DNA from: Nostocales cyanobacterium LEGE 11386
Lineage (GTDB): Bacteria > Cyanobacteriota > Cyanobacteriia > Cyanobacteriales > Nostocaceae
Assembly: GCA_015207155.1 (NCBI GenBank)
Contig: JADEXK010000046.1
Span: 1-47,582, forward strand
Direction of reading: 5' to 3'
DNA length: 47,582 nucleotides
The translations under genes and the position numbers were made by a program. Within the stretch, counting starts at the first letter, position 1, and each line of letters opens with the position of its first letter. The notes beneath the pieces are model-generated. The model was given only the letters and a program-made list of their open reading frames with translations, was not told the origin of the DNA and did not search any database. Of this stretch, positions 9,304 to 17,989 are shown in pieces.

Positions 9304-10275
9304 TTAACTTTTTACTCCTTCAAGTGCTGGGATTACCTGTTTGCCAAAAACTTCAATGAAAGTCTGTTGTTCACGGTTAACGTTATGTAAGTAAATTTCG
9401 TTAAAGCCGAGTTCGATATCTTGCTTAAGCCATTCAATATGCTGTTGAGAATCGGCAGAGATACGCACGTATTTATACATATCCATCGGTTTGACAAATT
9501 CAGCGATCGCATCAAATTGCTTTGGATGCCGGAGGTCAGCTAACACAGGACTTTGAAAGATATTTGTCCGCCACTGATCGAAGGCTCCTTGGAGGGCTGT
9601 GTCTTCATCTGCCGCATAGGAAAGCTGTACTTTGAGATACATTGGCTTTCCTTGTCCACCACCCCGACGGAACGCTTCTACGACTTGTTTGAGTTTTTCA
9701 TGAGGGTGAGAGATGGTGATTAATCCATCTGCCCAACTTCCCAGCCACTCGGCAGTTGGCGGTGTGATTGCTGCGCCAATGATTAATGGTGCTACTGGTG
9801 GTCGGGTATAAAGCTTTGCTTCCTCTACACATACCAAACCATAGTGAGTGACAGTTTCTCCTCTCCAGAGGGCGCGGATCACGTCAGCGCACTCTTTGAG
9901 GCGGGCGTTGCGTATAGCTTTCACAGGCCAGCGATCGCCTGTAATCATCTCATTCAGTGCCTGACCACTGCCCAGTGCTACCCAAAAGCGCTGGGGAAAC
10001 ATTTCGGCTAGGGTAGCCGCCGCTTGGGCAATAATTGCCGGGTGATAGCGCTGTCCGGGGGCGCAAACTACTCCGAAATTCAGAGGTGTGGACTGCATTG
10101 CTGCACCTAACCAAGACCAAGCATAGCCGCTTTCACCTTGGCGATCGCTCCACGGATGAAAGTGATCAGAACAAGATATGCAACTAAATCCAGCCTGATG
10201 AGCGGCTTGTACGTATTTTAAGAGAGCGCTCGGCTTAAGTTGCTCATGGGAGGCGTGATAGCCAAACCTTGCCAT
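9304..10275 (-). CDS. LLM-class FMN-dependent oxidoreductase (TIGR03885-like, non-F420)
   Basis: 323 residues with a luciferase-like TIM barrel: FGYHASHEQ at the N-terminus, SCSDHFHPW near 36, a substrate/flavin segment PGQRYHPAIIAQAAATL near 73, WVALGSGQALNE near 98, and LYTRPPVAPLIIGAA near 160. I recall the non-F420 flavinoid oxidoreductase subfamily having this SDHFHPW and GSGQ pattern. Substrate is unknown. It is the first gene of a two-gene unit with the debranching-type enzyme (2-nt gap), hinting at a role linked to storage or compatible sugars. The start ATG at 10275 follows an AGGAAAG-type ribosome site. Confidence 0.8.
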   Translation of the reverse strand: MARFGYHASHEQLKPSALLKYVQAAHQAGFSCISCSDHFHPWSDRQGESGYAWSWLGAAMQSTPLNFGVVCAPGQRYHPAIIAQAAATLAEMFPQRFWVALGSGQALNEMITGDRWPVKAIRNARLKECADVIRALWRGETVTHYGLVCVEEAKLYTRPPVAPLIIGAAITPPTAEWLGSWADGLITISHPHEKLKQVVEAFRRGGGQGKPMYLKVQLSYAADEDTALQGAFDQWRTNIFQSPVLADLRHPKQFDAIAEFVKPMDMYKYVRISADSQQHIEWLKQDIELGFNEIYLHNVNREQQTFIEVFGKQVIPALEGVKS

Positions 10276-10905
10276 AACCTTTCCTCCAATTTTATTTTTC
10301 AGTTGCAGAACAGGTAAATTGAAGCAATAAAAAATTGCCTCCCTATTAAATAACTAATACCGCTAAAACAATATGGCTTTTTATCTATCCAATAGGTGAT
10401 TTAGCTAAAATAAAAAGACAGAATAAATTCTTTTAAAAATGTCTTTTATGACAGATACAACAGCTTTAAATTAAGTCTAGTACACATACTATAAAAGATG
10501 TAATGGCTTGCATCTATATCTTGCAATAGACCAAAAGTAGAATCATAATATGAAGTTAAAAATGTTTTTTAGTGATTTATTTACGGTTTTATTAGCTCTT
10601 TAACAACCGTGATACTAAACTTTCATGAGTTATGTAAACTCATGCAAAAATATAGATACGAAGTAGCCTCGTAAGAAAGCGCTAAATTGCTCAGTACGAA
10701 CAAAAATTTATCTTATATAGACCAGCCCTTTCAAGGGGTAATATATTTTTCTTGGTGTCTTAGTGTCTTAGTGGTTAAAAAGCAAAACACTTAAGTTCTG
10801 GACAAACTATCCACCAGAGCGGCTCTGCGCTAAACTAAAGGCATTGGGGTAAAAATCTCTGGCAATAGGTTCAATAGACGACAAATTTTTACCACTCCAG
10901 TAACA
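10276..10905. other. Intergenic region, AT-rich, with a short 8-nt tandem repeat
   Basis: No convincing gene. GTGTCTTA is repeated in tandem at 10755-10770 with a partial third copy, a short repeat family common in Nostocales. A 17-codon ORF at 10550 is too short to support. Contains the divergent upstream regions of the flanking genes. Confidence 0.5.
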
Positions 10906-11244
10906 ATGTCTCAAGAGCATAACGAATCTCTCAATATTCAGCAGATAGCTAGTCTTAAACCAAAACACTTTGCTGATTTAATTAGAGCTGCACAGTTGAT
11001 TTTCGATCCTACTGCGGGACTCTCAGGCAGACATATAGAAGTTGACTGGCAAAATTTTGGCATTCCCCATAATGTAGAGAAAAATCTGAAAGCGCTTGGT
11101 CAGCAATACCAATATGCATCTCCTCACATTCCCAGTGATATCATTTGGAGCCAATTAACTGCCGAAACTCGGATCTGGTTCCTTGATAATAAAGATGAAT
11201 TGTGGCGGTTTGAAGAGGTGTTTCCGGCGCTGGACGAAGATTAA
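10906..11244 (+). CDS. Conserved-looking hypothetical protein
   Basis: 112 residues, soluble, no cysteine and no membrane segment. It has an acidic C-terminus (FPALDED), which is a common feature of small cyanobacterial cytosolic proteins. I do not recognise a family. Start ATG at 10906 is the only reasonable one; codon use looks native. It converges with the VOC-fold gene across a hairpin at 11281-11311. Confidence 0.65.
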   Translation: MSQEHNESLNIQQIASLKPKHFADLIRAAQLIFDPTAGLSGRHIEVDWQNFGIPHNVEKNLKALGQQYQYASPHIPSDIIWSQLTAETRIWFLDNKDELWRFEEVFPALDED

Positions 11245-11280
11245 GTTTTTGCCAACTCGTAAGTTTGTCAAATGTTTGGC

Positions 11281-11311
11281 TAGGTGGGTTATTTTGGCAA
11301 TAATCCACCTA
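11281..11311. terminator. Hairpin between convergent genes
   Basis: TAGGTGGGTTATT and AATAATCCACCTA form a 13-bp stem (one G-U pair) around a 5-nt loop. It lies between two convergent stop codons, where it could terminate transcription from either side, though no long U tract follows. Confidence 0.6.
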
Positions 11312-11325
11312 CTGACGCAACCGGA

Positions 11326-11928
11326 CTAATTTGCTACTTCCGCCATTTCAATAACCCGCCCTTCATAATCTTTAACTAGAAAATTTAAAGGCTTTTGACT
11401 GCGAATTTTGAATTTTAAACCGCGCATTTCTACTCGCAATAAAATCATATCTAGGCAATCGCGGTCGAAGCAAACGTGACGTTGCTGATTTTTGCTACCC
11501 AAACTAGCTCCGCCAATCACATGTAGCTGGGTATTTTTCTTCAATTGATACCACAGCCCATCATTAGTATTATTCATCACCTTGTTAGACCAACTGGGGC
11601 TAGTAGACATATACAGAGGATCAATTCCAGTTGCGCCTAATGTTTGTTCGTAGTTGTAGTAGTAGTGCAAAGGCACTTCAGCTGCTGGCAAATCTAGCAA
11701 CCCTTCATATAACTGTCGGGCAATCTCCAAGTCAGACACCATAACGGTGTGTACCTTTGGGGCACTGGTGAGAAACATCCACATAGCGCCTGCATAAGCT
11801 GCCAGTAGCATCACCATAATGCCTTGGGTGGAGAATAAGCTATCCAAGGGTAGGGAAGGTAAAAAAGATCCTAAAGTCAAAGGGGCGAGCAGGAAAGCCA
11901 TTATATTAGCTGCTATAACCATGAACAA
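11326..11928 (-). CDS. Membrane-anchored glyoxalase/VOC-fold protein
   Basis: 200 residues. Two hydrophobic segments (about 3-25 and 34-54) precede a soluble domain that begins HTVMVSDLEIARQLYEGLLDLP, the typical first beta-alpha unit of vicinal-oxygen-chelate (VOC) folds. The second half repeats the pattern: RHVCFDRDCLDMILLRVEMRG and FLVKDYEGRVIEMAEV. VOC enzymes bind a metal with His/Glu; H/E candidates are the His of VHTVMV, H-V-C-F and the final E in VIEM. Enzymatic activity is not predictable. The membrane anchoring is unusual for VOC proteins but I recall it in cyanobacterial homologues. Confidence 0.7.
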   Translation of the reverse strand: MFMVIAANIMAFLLAPLTLGSFLPSLPLDSLFSTQGIMVMLLAAYAGAMWMFLTSAPKVHTVMVSDLEIARQLYEGLLDLPAAEVPLHYYYNYEQTLGATGIDPLYMSTSPSWSNKVMNNTNDGLWYQLKKNTQLHVIGGASLGSKNQQRHVCFDRDCLDMILLRVEMRGLKFKIRSQKPLNFLVKDYEGRVIEMAEVAN

Positions 11929-12098
11929 ACCAAAGATTATATAAGGGAGCCGCTTTTATGATTGTCGATAAGAACTAAATTTAAGTCCTTGCTCTTACTT
12001 TATCAATACTAAAGTAGTCTGAGTCTTAGCAACGCAATAGACTAATGCCAAGATTGTCATGACAAATCCTATTTTAACTACTATCCACCCCCAAGCCT

Positions 12099-12728
12099 AT
12101 GCAAATTCCCCATTTTCCCGAAACTAATCACCCGCTAGTAAAGTCGCTGTTTCATCATAGTGACCAAGAACTGCTGAATCTGTTTCAGAGCTATCCAGAT
12201 GCTGGTAAGTACTTTACAGTGATTTTTTGCCGCTATAGCCCCATAGTCTACACCTTGATTCAGCATTCAGCGCGATCGCCTGTGCAGGCAGATTATTTAT
12301 TTGCCTTAACTTGGCGGCACATCTATTATGAACTCGGTGGACTCAATTTAGCTGATCCCCAATCCACCCCAGAAGCTTTAACTCTGCAAAATTGGCTAAT
12401 TAATATCACTGCTTTCTGTATCAACGAGATTAAATTACCCCCAACAGAAGCAATTCATTATTCTCTTCAGGCAACTTCGCCGCCGCTATGGTGCTATGTC
12501 GAACAGGCATTAGATCAACTACCACCAATTTTGCGATTGATGGTTTTAATGTCTCAAACTTTTCACTGGAGTGAAACTAGAATTGCTGCTTACCTACAAG
12601 CCGAAGGAGAAAAAATTTCGCCTCTGGAAGTAGCCAATTTTCTCCAGGAAGGCTATCGTATGCTAGAGGACAAATTACCAGCAGACATCCGCTCTATCTA
12701 CTTGGGAGAAGATTTTAATCAAATTTAA
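12099..12728 (+). CDS. Divergent sigma-70 / ECF-type RNA polymerase sigma factor-like protein
   Basis: 209 residues. HSDQELLNLFQ...YFTVIFCRYSPIVYTLI (about 20-55) resembles sigma region 2, and LDQLPPILRLMVLMSQTFHWSETRIAAYL (about 138-167) resembles the start of region 4 (a helix-turn-helix with the usual LP..R..V pattern). Promoter-contact residues are poorly conserved, so it may be a degenerate or specialised sigma factor. No anti-sigma gene is recognisable next to it; the TPR protein gene starts 90 nt downstream. Confidence in the sigma assignment is moderate. Confidence 0.6.
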   Translation: MQIPHFPETNHPLVKSLFHHSDQELLNLFQSYPDAGKYFTVIFCRYSPIVYTLIQHSARSPVQADYLFALTWRHIYYELGGLNLADPQSTPEALTLQNWLINITAFCINEIKLPPTEAIHYSLQATSPPLWCYVEQALDQLPPILRLMVLMSQTFHWSETRIAAYLQAEGEKISPLEVANFLQEGYRMLEDKLPADIRSIYLGEDFNQI

Positions 12729-12817
12729 ACCAAGTAATAATACGTAATCTCTTGGTATTAGTCCTAAGAAAATAAAACTTTTTCTTAAACCTTCTACTTA
12801 AAGCCGAAATTTCACTG

Positions 12818-13852
12818 GTGAATTTTATGAAACAACGGCATTTATTACCTGGATGTTACGTTTTACTTTTTATTGTTCTACTAAATCCTACAGTGGCGCG
12901 TGGTGTTGATATTACACAACAACTGCACCGTCCTTTAAGTAATTCGAGTTGGCGGCAATCTAGAGAAGAAGCAGACACATTGCTGCGTATCGGTGAACAA
13001 CAATATGCCGCAGGATTTGCTGATAAAGCAGTTGATTCTTGTCTGGAGGCGCTAGAGATTTATCACTCAATTGGCGATCTCAAAGCCCAAGGTTTGACTT
13101 ATGATTTGATGGCGAAAGCTTATATCCAGCTAAATCGCTTTAAAGAAGGGGAAAATGCCTTACGTCGAAGGTTAGCGATCGCTCGTGATACGAAAGACTT
13201 TGCATCTCAAATTTTTGCGTTAAACAATATTAGCACCTTGCTACTACAACAAGGTGAAGCCTCAGCCGCAGGTCAAACTGTGGCAGAAGCACTCACAATT
13301 GCTCGTCATGTGAAAAATATTGAAGGTGAAGGATTATCTTTGAGTAATTTGGGTTTGGTAGCTGCTAGGCTGGGAGATTACAACAAGGCAATTAAACTTT
13401 ATGAAACTGCTTTAAGTTTCCGCCGTCAAACTGGTAATGTCCTGGGTGAAGCCAATACCCTAAATAATTTGGGTGATGCCTATTTAGCTGCGGGCAATTA
13501 TCCAGATACAATTGGTACTTATGGGGCAGCTATGCGAATGGCTAAAACTAGCCGCGATCGCAACAATCAATTACGAGCAATTGACGGTTTAGTCACAGCG
13601 CACAGCACAGTAGGCCGTTATCAGCGTGCTTTTGATTTACTGGAACAGCGCTTAATACTTGCACAAGAATTACAAAATCTCCGAGAAGAGTTAAAGTCGT
13701 TTGAGTCTTATGCTCAACTTTATGAACAGTTAGGTAATTACCCAACTGCCCGTAATTTTTATGAAAGAGCCATTACACTGGCACGAACACTCGCAGATAG
13801 TAAGCAGGAAGTGCTATTGATTGATAGACTAACTCAAATGCTGAAGCGGTAA
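12818..13852 (+). CDS. Secreted tetratricopeptide-repeat (TPR) protein
   Basis: 344 residues. An N-terminal signal peptide (about 1-28, ending ARG-VD) is followed by about six TPR units of the kinesin-light-chain type from residue 50 on. Typical pieces are GNVLGEANTLNNLGDAYLA and EGEGLSLSNLGLVAARLGDYNKAI. These act as protein-protein scaffolds, here outside the cytoplasm. The gene follows the sigma-like gene in the same direction and may share a transcript. A MITE inserted 35 nt after its stop. Confidence 0.8.
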   Translation: MNFMKQRHLLPGCYVLLFIVLLNPTVARGVDITQQLHRPLSNSSWRQSREEADTLLRIGEQQYAAGFADKAVDSCLEALEIYHSIGDLKAQGLTYDLMAKAYIQLNRFKEGENALRRRLAIARDTKDFASQIFALNNISTLLLQQGEASAAGQTVAEALTIARHVKNIEGEGLSLSNLGLVAARLGDYNKAIKLYETALSFRRQTGNVLGEANTLNNLGDAYLAAGNYPDTIGTYGAAMRMAKTSRDRNNQLRAIDGLVTAHSTVGRYQRAFDLLEQRLILAQELQNLREELKSFESYAQLYEQLGNYPTARNFYERAITLARTLADSKQEVLLIDRLTQMLKR

Positions 13853-13886
13853 TTCTTCATCCGTCGGTGCCTTATAGACTAATCTC

Positions 13887-13997
13887 GGCATTGCTGAATT
13901 GGAATATGAAATGCCAAAATTACTTTTCTTTTTCTTTGTAACTTTGCGCCTTTGCGACTTTGCGTGAGACAAATTCATATCTTTATTCAGCAACGCC
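13887..13997. mobile_element. 111-bp MITE with 24-bp terminal inverted repeats
   Basis: The left arm 13887-13910 and the reverse complement of the right arm 13974-13997 match at 19 of 24 positions (both start GGC.TTGCTGAAT and end ATATGAA). The element is flanked on both sides by the identical 8-mer CTAATCTC (13879-13886 and 13998-14005), a target-site duplication. It has no ORF. Its interior carries a tandem 8-nt repeat (CTTTGCGN, four copies at 13934-13965). It must be moved in trans by a transposase from elsewhere in the genome. Confidence 0.9.
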
Positions 13998-14098
13998 CTA
14001 ATCTCCATAACGCACCCTACCAGATTTCAGCCAATATGCATCAGGTTTTCCGACTTGTGTGTACACTGTAGGAATTCTCTTCGGGGGAGTATGTCAAA

Positions 14099-14923
14099 TT
14101 AATTCAAAAATACTGTACCGTCATCTTGAATCCGCACTGTATTTTTATCCTGACCTACATCAGTTGTTTCATCTAACCTGACCTCTAACATTCCTGGTTC
14201 CGCAGCAGGCTGGGAAGTTACTTGCAGCAAGCCGCCATCTTCACGGAAGAATGTCATCGTTACTGGCGCACTTAAACCTTGCAGCATTTCATCTGACTGA
14301 CCTTTGAGCGATCGCGGTGGTGTATCGCCAATCACTTCATAAGTTACATTAGCTCCAGTTTCATTGACCAGTCTGACGTTCACTCTACCATTAGCTAAAG
14401 CAATTTTAGTGCTAGGTGCTTGTTGTTGTTCTGGTAGAGGTGGTTGAATCCCGGTAACTGGTGGACGTGCTGGCACAGCTTGAGTAGGCGGAATTCCTTG
14501 TGCTTGTAGTTGTTGGGTAATAGCATTCGGTGGACATCCTTGAGGTACTACATTTCTAGTGTTGAAAGGTTCTTCATAGTAAATACGAGGGCAAGGATTG
14601 AGTCCGAGAGGGCCAGAACCGGGTGCTTCACCACCAACACCCAGCCTCTGATCAGGTGTTGGTGTAGTAGGGACAGTAGGAGTAGGAAGAAGTCCTTGAG
14701 TCTCTAGTTTTCTGGTTAGCGCATTGGGAGGACATCCCTGGGGTACTACAACCCGATTATTGTGTGGTTCTTCGTAGTAAATACTAGGACAAGGGTTAAC
14801 CTGGGAAGTAGGTTGTGGCGCTCTTGGTGTTTGAGAAATTGCTGGTGTACTAATTAGTAATCCGCCGCCAATAGCACCAAATAACCCAAGATATTTGCGA
14901 ATTTTGCGAGTTTGGCTATTCAT
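14099..14923 (-). CDS. Secreted protein with a duplicated Cys-Pro motif, unknown function
   Basis: 274 residues. A hydrophobic signal segment (about 11-30, ending ISQ) leads to a proline/threonine-rich region. A motif of about 38 residues occurs twice (about 43-80 and 109-146): NPCPxIYYEEP, then a basic/aromatic bit, VVPQGCPPNA and Q-G-x-x-P-T. Each copy has two cysteines 19 residues apart (C45/C64 and C111/C130), so a disulphide or a metal site per copy is plausible. The C-terminal 100 residues are beta-rich (KIALANGRVNVRLVNETGA). Probably periplasmic or surface-exposed. I do not recognise a named family. Confidence 0.75.
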   Translation of the reverse strand: MNSQTRKIRKYLGLFGAIGGGLLISTPAISQTPRAPQPTSQVNPCPSIYYEEPHNNRVVVPQGCPPNALTRKLETQGLLPTPTVPTTPTPDQRLGVGGEAPGSGPLGLNPCPRIYYEEPFNTRNVVPQGCPPNAITQQLQAQGIPPTQAVPARPPVTGIQPPLPEQQQAPSTKIALANGRVNVRLVNETGANVTYEVIGDTPPRSLKGQSDEMLQGLSAPVTMTFFREDGGLLQVTSQPAAEPGMLEVRLDETTDVGQDKNTVRIQDDGTVFLN

Positions 14924-15274
14924 TCATTTTCTCCTAAATAATGTCGTCTTTTATTGCCTTAATAACTTCTCAATAATTTCAATTAAGTTCAGTAAATCGC
15001 CAAAAATTACGTTATTATTTGAATTGAATATATTTTGTCTTGATATCTCAATTTATTGAGTATCTTTAATCTAGCTATTAGTTTAATTTTTCATATCTAA
15101 CTATAGGATTTAAAATGAAATAAATATTTCCTTCTCCAGGATGAGATATTTAAATAATTGGTAAATTAATTAGTCGAAATTATAAAAACTAATCAGTATA
15201 TATTCTAAGATTTAAGAGATTCAGATCCCTGACTTCTTCCAGAAGTCAGGGATCTTTTTATTCATTGACTAGCT
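14924..15274. other. AT-rich intergenic region with hairpin
   Basis: No gene seen. Upstream region of the secreted Cys-motif gene plus a strong stem-loop at 15224-15254. Confidence 0.6.
15224..15254. terminator. Strong 14-bp hairpin (possible terminator)
   Basis: GATCCCTGACTTCT and AGAAGTCAGGGATC pair perfectly around a 3-nt loop, with a T run directly after it on the plus strand. On the minus strand it lies 20 nt past the stop of the DUF2267 gene, where it would form the 3' end of that transcript, but there the U tract is poor. Confidence 0.65.
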
Positions 15275-16141
15275 TTAAGCTTCTTCCCACAGTTGGCGAA
15301 CCTGATCTGGTAACCAGCTAGCAATCTCTTGAATTCGTTCTGATGATAATTCATCTTTAGTAGCAGAAAACACCGCTTTAACAACCTGTTCACGATTTGC
15401 ATTTGCTGGCATTCCACCTTCATTTGCTACTCTAAATAGAAAGCGATCGCTATCAATTTTAAAGATACCAGGACCTTGCCAAGGTGGACGTACCCGACTC
15501 AAAAATCCCACAATCGGATTTGTATCATGCCACAATTGGGCAATTTCCAGTTGCAGTGATTTATTATCAGTAACTTCAGCAGGTTTATGTAGTTCACTTT
15601 CAACTCTGTCAGCAGCCTCCGTAGTCATCAGGTCACGCATCACCCGGTATACTACTACTGTGATATCTCTAGCATCGAAGATATCAGCCAAGCCACTCTT
15701 CACCATGACTTTTTCTAAAAAGGGCATATCTTTCGTAGCGATAGGAACTGATGATCCTGCTTTTAAAGCTTCAGGTGGATTTTCTTCCAACTTTTCTAGC
15801 ATTTTTTGACCTTTTTCCGTCAATTCTGCCTTTTTAAAGGTAATTAAATGTGGTAAAGGCCCATCTTCTGCACCATAAGTATTGGCAATTCTCATGTCAA
15901 ATTCTTGTGGATTAATGAAATCAGGCACATCGTTCTGGTTTGCGTAAGCATTGCCTGTAAACTCGGCATTAATATAATCCTGTTGATTCAAATAATCTAA
16001 ATGACCTAAAAATTCGGCTGGTGTTAATTCTCGACCTGCTAAATCAACTTCATTAAACCTAACTTCGTGCATTCCTTGCCCAGTATCATTAATCTTTTTG
16101 AGTAAAAGGTAAGCAACATCTTTTCTAATACTAATTGGCAT
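15275..16141 (-). CDS. DUF2267 domain-containing protein
   Basis: 288 residues, cytosolic. The N-terminal half (about 1-125) looks like a winged-helix module (ISIRKDVAYLLLKKIND, LTEKGQKMLEKLEE). The C-terminal half (about 150-288) resembles DUF2267: DITVVVYRVMRDLMTTEAAD, then a second copy-like helix pair ending IQEIASWLPDQVRQLWEE. DUF2267 function is unknown; homologues are stress-associated in several cyanobacteria. Start ATG at 16141 preceded by GGAGG-like purines on the minus strand (ttggaggatt). Confidence 0.7.
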   Translation of the reverse strand: MPISIRKDVAYLLLKKINDTGQGMHEVRFNEVDLAGRELTPAEFLGHLDYLNQQDYINAEFTGNAYANQNDVPDFINPQEFDMRIANTYGAEDGPLPHLITFKKAELTEKGQKMLEKLEENPPEALKAGSSVPIATKDMPFLEKVMVKSGLADIFDARDITVVVYRVMRDLMTTEAADRVESELHKPAEVTDNKSLQLEIAQLWHDTNPIVGFLSRVRPPWQGPGIFKIDSDRFLFRVANEGGMPANANREQVVKAVFSATKDELSSERIQEIASWLPDQVRQLWEEA

Positions 16142-16458
16142 CTAATCCTCCAAAAATTTCGTAATATCAGTATTTAGCTATGCTAAAGCCAGCAGTTAAT
16201 ACAACTACTCAACAATGTATAAGAATGGGCAATATTCACCCACTAGCAGAAATATCATGCAGACTAAACCTGCTTTCACAGGTTACATTAAGTTTATCTG
16301 CGCGGACTTAGTTTATGGTTGATTTAGTCCTAAACTTCTAGTTTGTTTGAGTAGCGTGCCTTAGATAGCATGTGGCAATTGCCAGCTTTGTTATCTAAAT
16401 TTAGTATGTAAAGTTGTAGTTTTTCATCTATCACAGGAGACAAATGTTGATTGCAGAT
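16142..16458. other. Intergenic region without visible gene
   Basis: 317 nt between two leftward genes. I see only ordinary AT-rich DNA and no clear hairpin, RNA gene or ORF. Confidence 0.5.
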
Positions 16459-17904
16459 TTAAGACTCAAGAGTTATTGGTAAAGTAACAGTAAAACTAGT
16501 ACCTCTGCCAAGATTGCTTTCAACTTGAATTTGACCTTGATGATGTTCGACAATAGCTAAAGCGATCGCTAGTCCTAATCCTGAACCTGTAGTACTTTCG
16601 GTAGCTGTATTCTTAGTTTTATGGGTACGCGCCGGATCTACCCGATAAAAGCGATCAAATAAGCGTGGTAAAGCTTCTGCTGGAATACCAATCCCGGTAT
16701 CACTCACCTTAATTTGCAATTGGGCGGTGCTATAACGAATTTTAGATACGCGGTTGCTTCCCTCTAAACGCACTAATTCTACATTCACTCGTCCACCTGA
16801 TGGGGTATATTGCAAGGCATTACCAATCAAATTTATAAACAGTCGCACGAGTTGATCCCATTTGCCTATCAGTGTGAACCAATTTTCTAGTAATTCTGGG
16901 CTAGTTTCCGAGGTGCTAGGATCAACCAAGTCGAGAGTTAAAGTAATTTCTTTTTCAACAGCCAATAGTTGTTGTTCTTCTACCACTTCCATCAGCAAAG
17001 CATCTAGGGGACAAGGCGAAAAAACATCTTTGCTAATACCACTATCCTGTCGTGCTAAGAATAATAAATCATTAACTAACTTACCCAAGCGCTGTGTTAG
17101 CCGTTCCACCACCTTTAATTGTTGGCGATAGTTCAAAGAAGTAGTAGCTTCCGTCTCGGCTAACTCCAAATCAGCAAGGGCAACTTGCACATTAGTTTGA
17201 ATTAAAGTAATGGGACTTCTGAGTTCGTGAGAAGCATCAGCTGTAAATTGTTTGAGACGTTGGTAAGATTCGCCCACTGGTTCCATGGCTTTACCCGAAA
17301 GAAACCAGCCACTTGCTGCTACAGAAAGCACCATAAACCAGGTACCCAATGCCAAATCAATAATTAACTGGCGACTAGGTTTAGTAACTTCAAACCAGGG
17401 GTGACTAACGCGCAGATATCCTAATACTTGTCGTCCCACTTCTACACGCTGTGTCACTTGGCGCAATAAAAGTGCTGAGTGCTGAGTGCTGAGTGCTGAG
17501 TTTTGAGTCTCCTCATCTCTCGGCTTTGCTTCTTTAACTACACGGACAGTTTCACCGAGGCGATTGCCATGAATGGGAATATTGAGGGGTTCGGATAGAG
17601 TTGACCAGATTAATTCGCCTGTGGGACTAAACCATTCTAAGTCGATGTGGTCATCTTCTACAGTTTCGGCATTATCACGAAAACTAGCTTCTACATTAAT
17701 GCGAAATTGTTCAGCATCTGTATTGACTGGCTCAATCACAAGCGATCGCTCAACAATTTCCACTACATGGTTGAGGGTATCATCGATACGTTCAATTAAG
17801 GTACTGCGCACATATAAATATACACCACTGGCAAATAGTAGAAGTAAGACAGCCGTAACGGCAGTGTACCAGATAGCAAGACGGCGGCGAGTAGCTTGGA
17901 ACAT
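16459..17904 (-). CDS. Orphan sensor histidine kinase with an in-frame heptamer repeat
   Basis: 481 residues. TM1 (about 10-32), periplasmic sensor (33-180), TM2 (about 182-204), HisKA with H226 in ASHELRSP, N box LFINLIGNALQYTP, G1 VSDTGIGIP, F box LFDRFYRVD and G2 GSGLGLAIA; all boxes intact. Same subfamily layout as the RppB-like kinase. No response regulator is adjacent. In the sensor region, residues about 133-145 (TQNSALSTQHSAL) are encoded by a tandem AGTGCTG heptamer array, i.e. repeat DNA that entered the gene without breaking the frame. The start ATG at 17904 is the first that includes TM1. Confidence 0.85.
   Translation of the reverse strand: MFQATRRRLAIWYTAVTAVLLLLFASGVYLYVRSTLIERIDDTLNHVVEIVERSLVIEPVNTDAEQFRINVEASFRDNAETVEDDHIDLEWFSPTGELIWSTLSEPLNIPIHGNRLGETVRVVKEAKPRDEETQNSALSTQHSALLLRQVTQRVEVGRQVLGYLRVSHPWFEVTKPSRQLIIDLALGTWFMVLSVAASGWFLSGKAMEPVGESYQRLKQFTADASHELRSPITLIQTNVQVALADLELAETEATTSLNYRQQLKVVERLTQRLGKLVNDLLFLARQDSGISKDVFSPCPLDALLMEVVEEQQLLAVEKEITLTLDLVDPSTSETSPELLENWFTLIGKWDQLVRLFINLIGNALQYTPSGGRVNVELVRLEGSNRVSKIRYSTAQLQIKVSDTGIGIPAEALPRLFDRFYRVDPARTHKTKNTATESTTGSGLGLAIALAIVEHHQGQIQVESNLGRGTSFTVTLPITLES
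17471..17508. repeat. Tandem heptamer AGTGCTG array inside the kinase gene
   Basis: Four perfect copies of AGTGCTG (17471-17498) plus a degenerate fifth (AGTTTTG). The same unit occurs between genes near 34359, 37223, 37321 and 41595. Confidence 0.9.
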
Positions 17905-17989
17905 TTGGCAATGCAGAAAAAATCTGATGTTATTCTTTTTGAATGTTAAATTATGGTTGAGTAAATAAGTTGATGACAGTTAAGAAATA

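Noticed and set aside
10550..10603. 17-codon ORF MKLKMFFSDLFTVLLAL
   Set aside because: Too short, in AT-rich DNA, not placed as a leader of the next gene.
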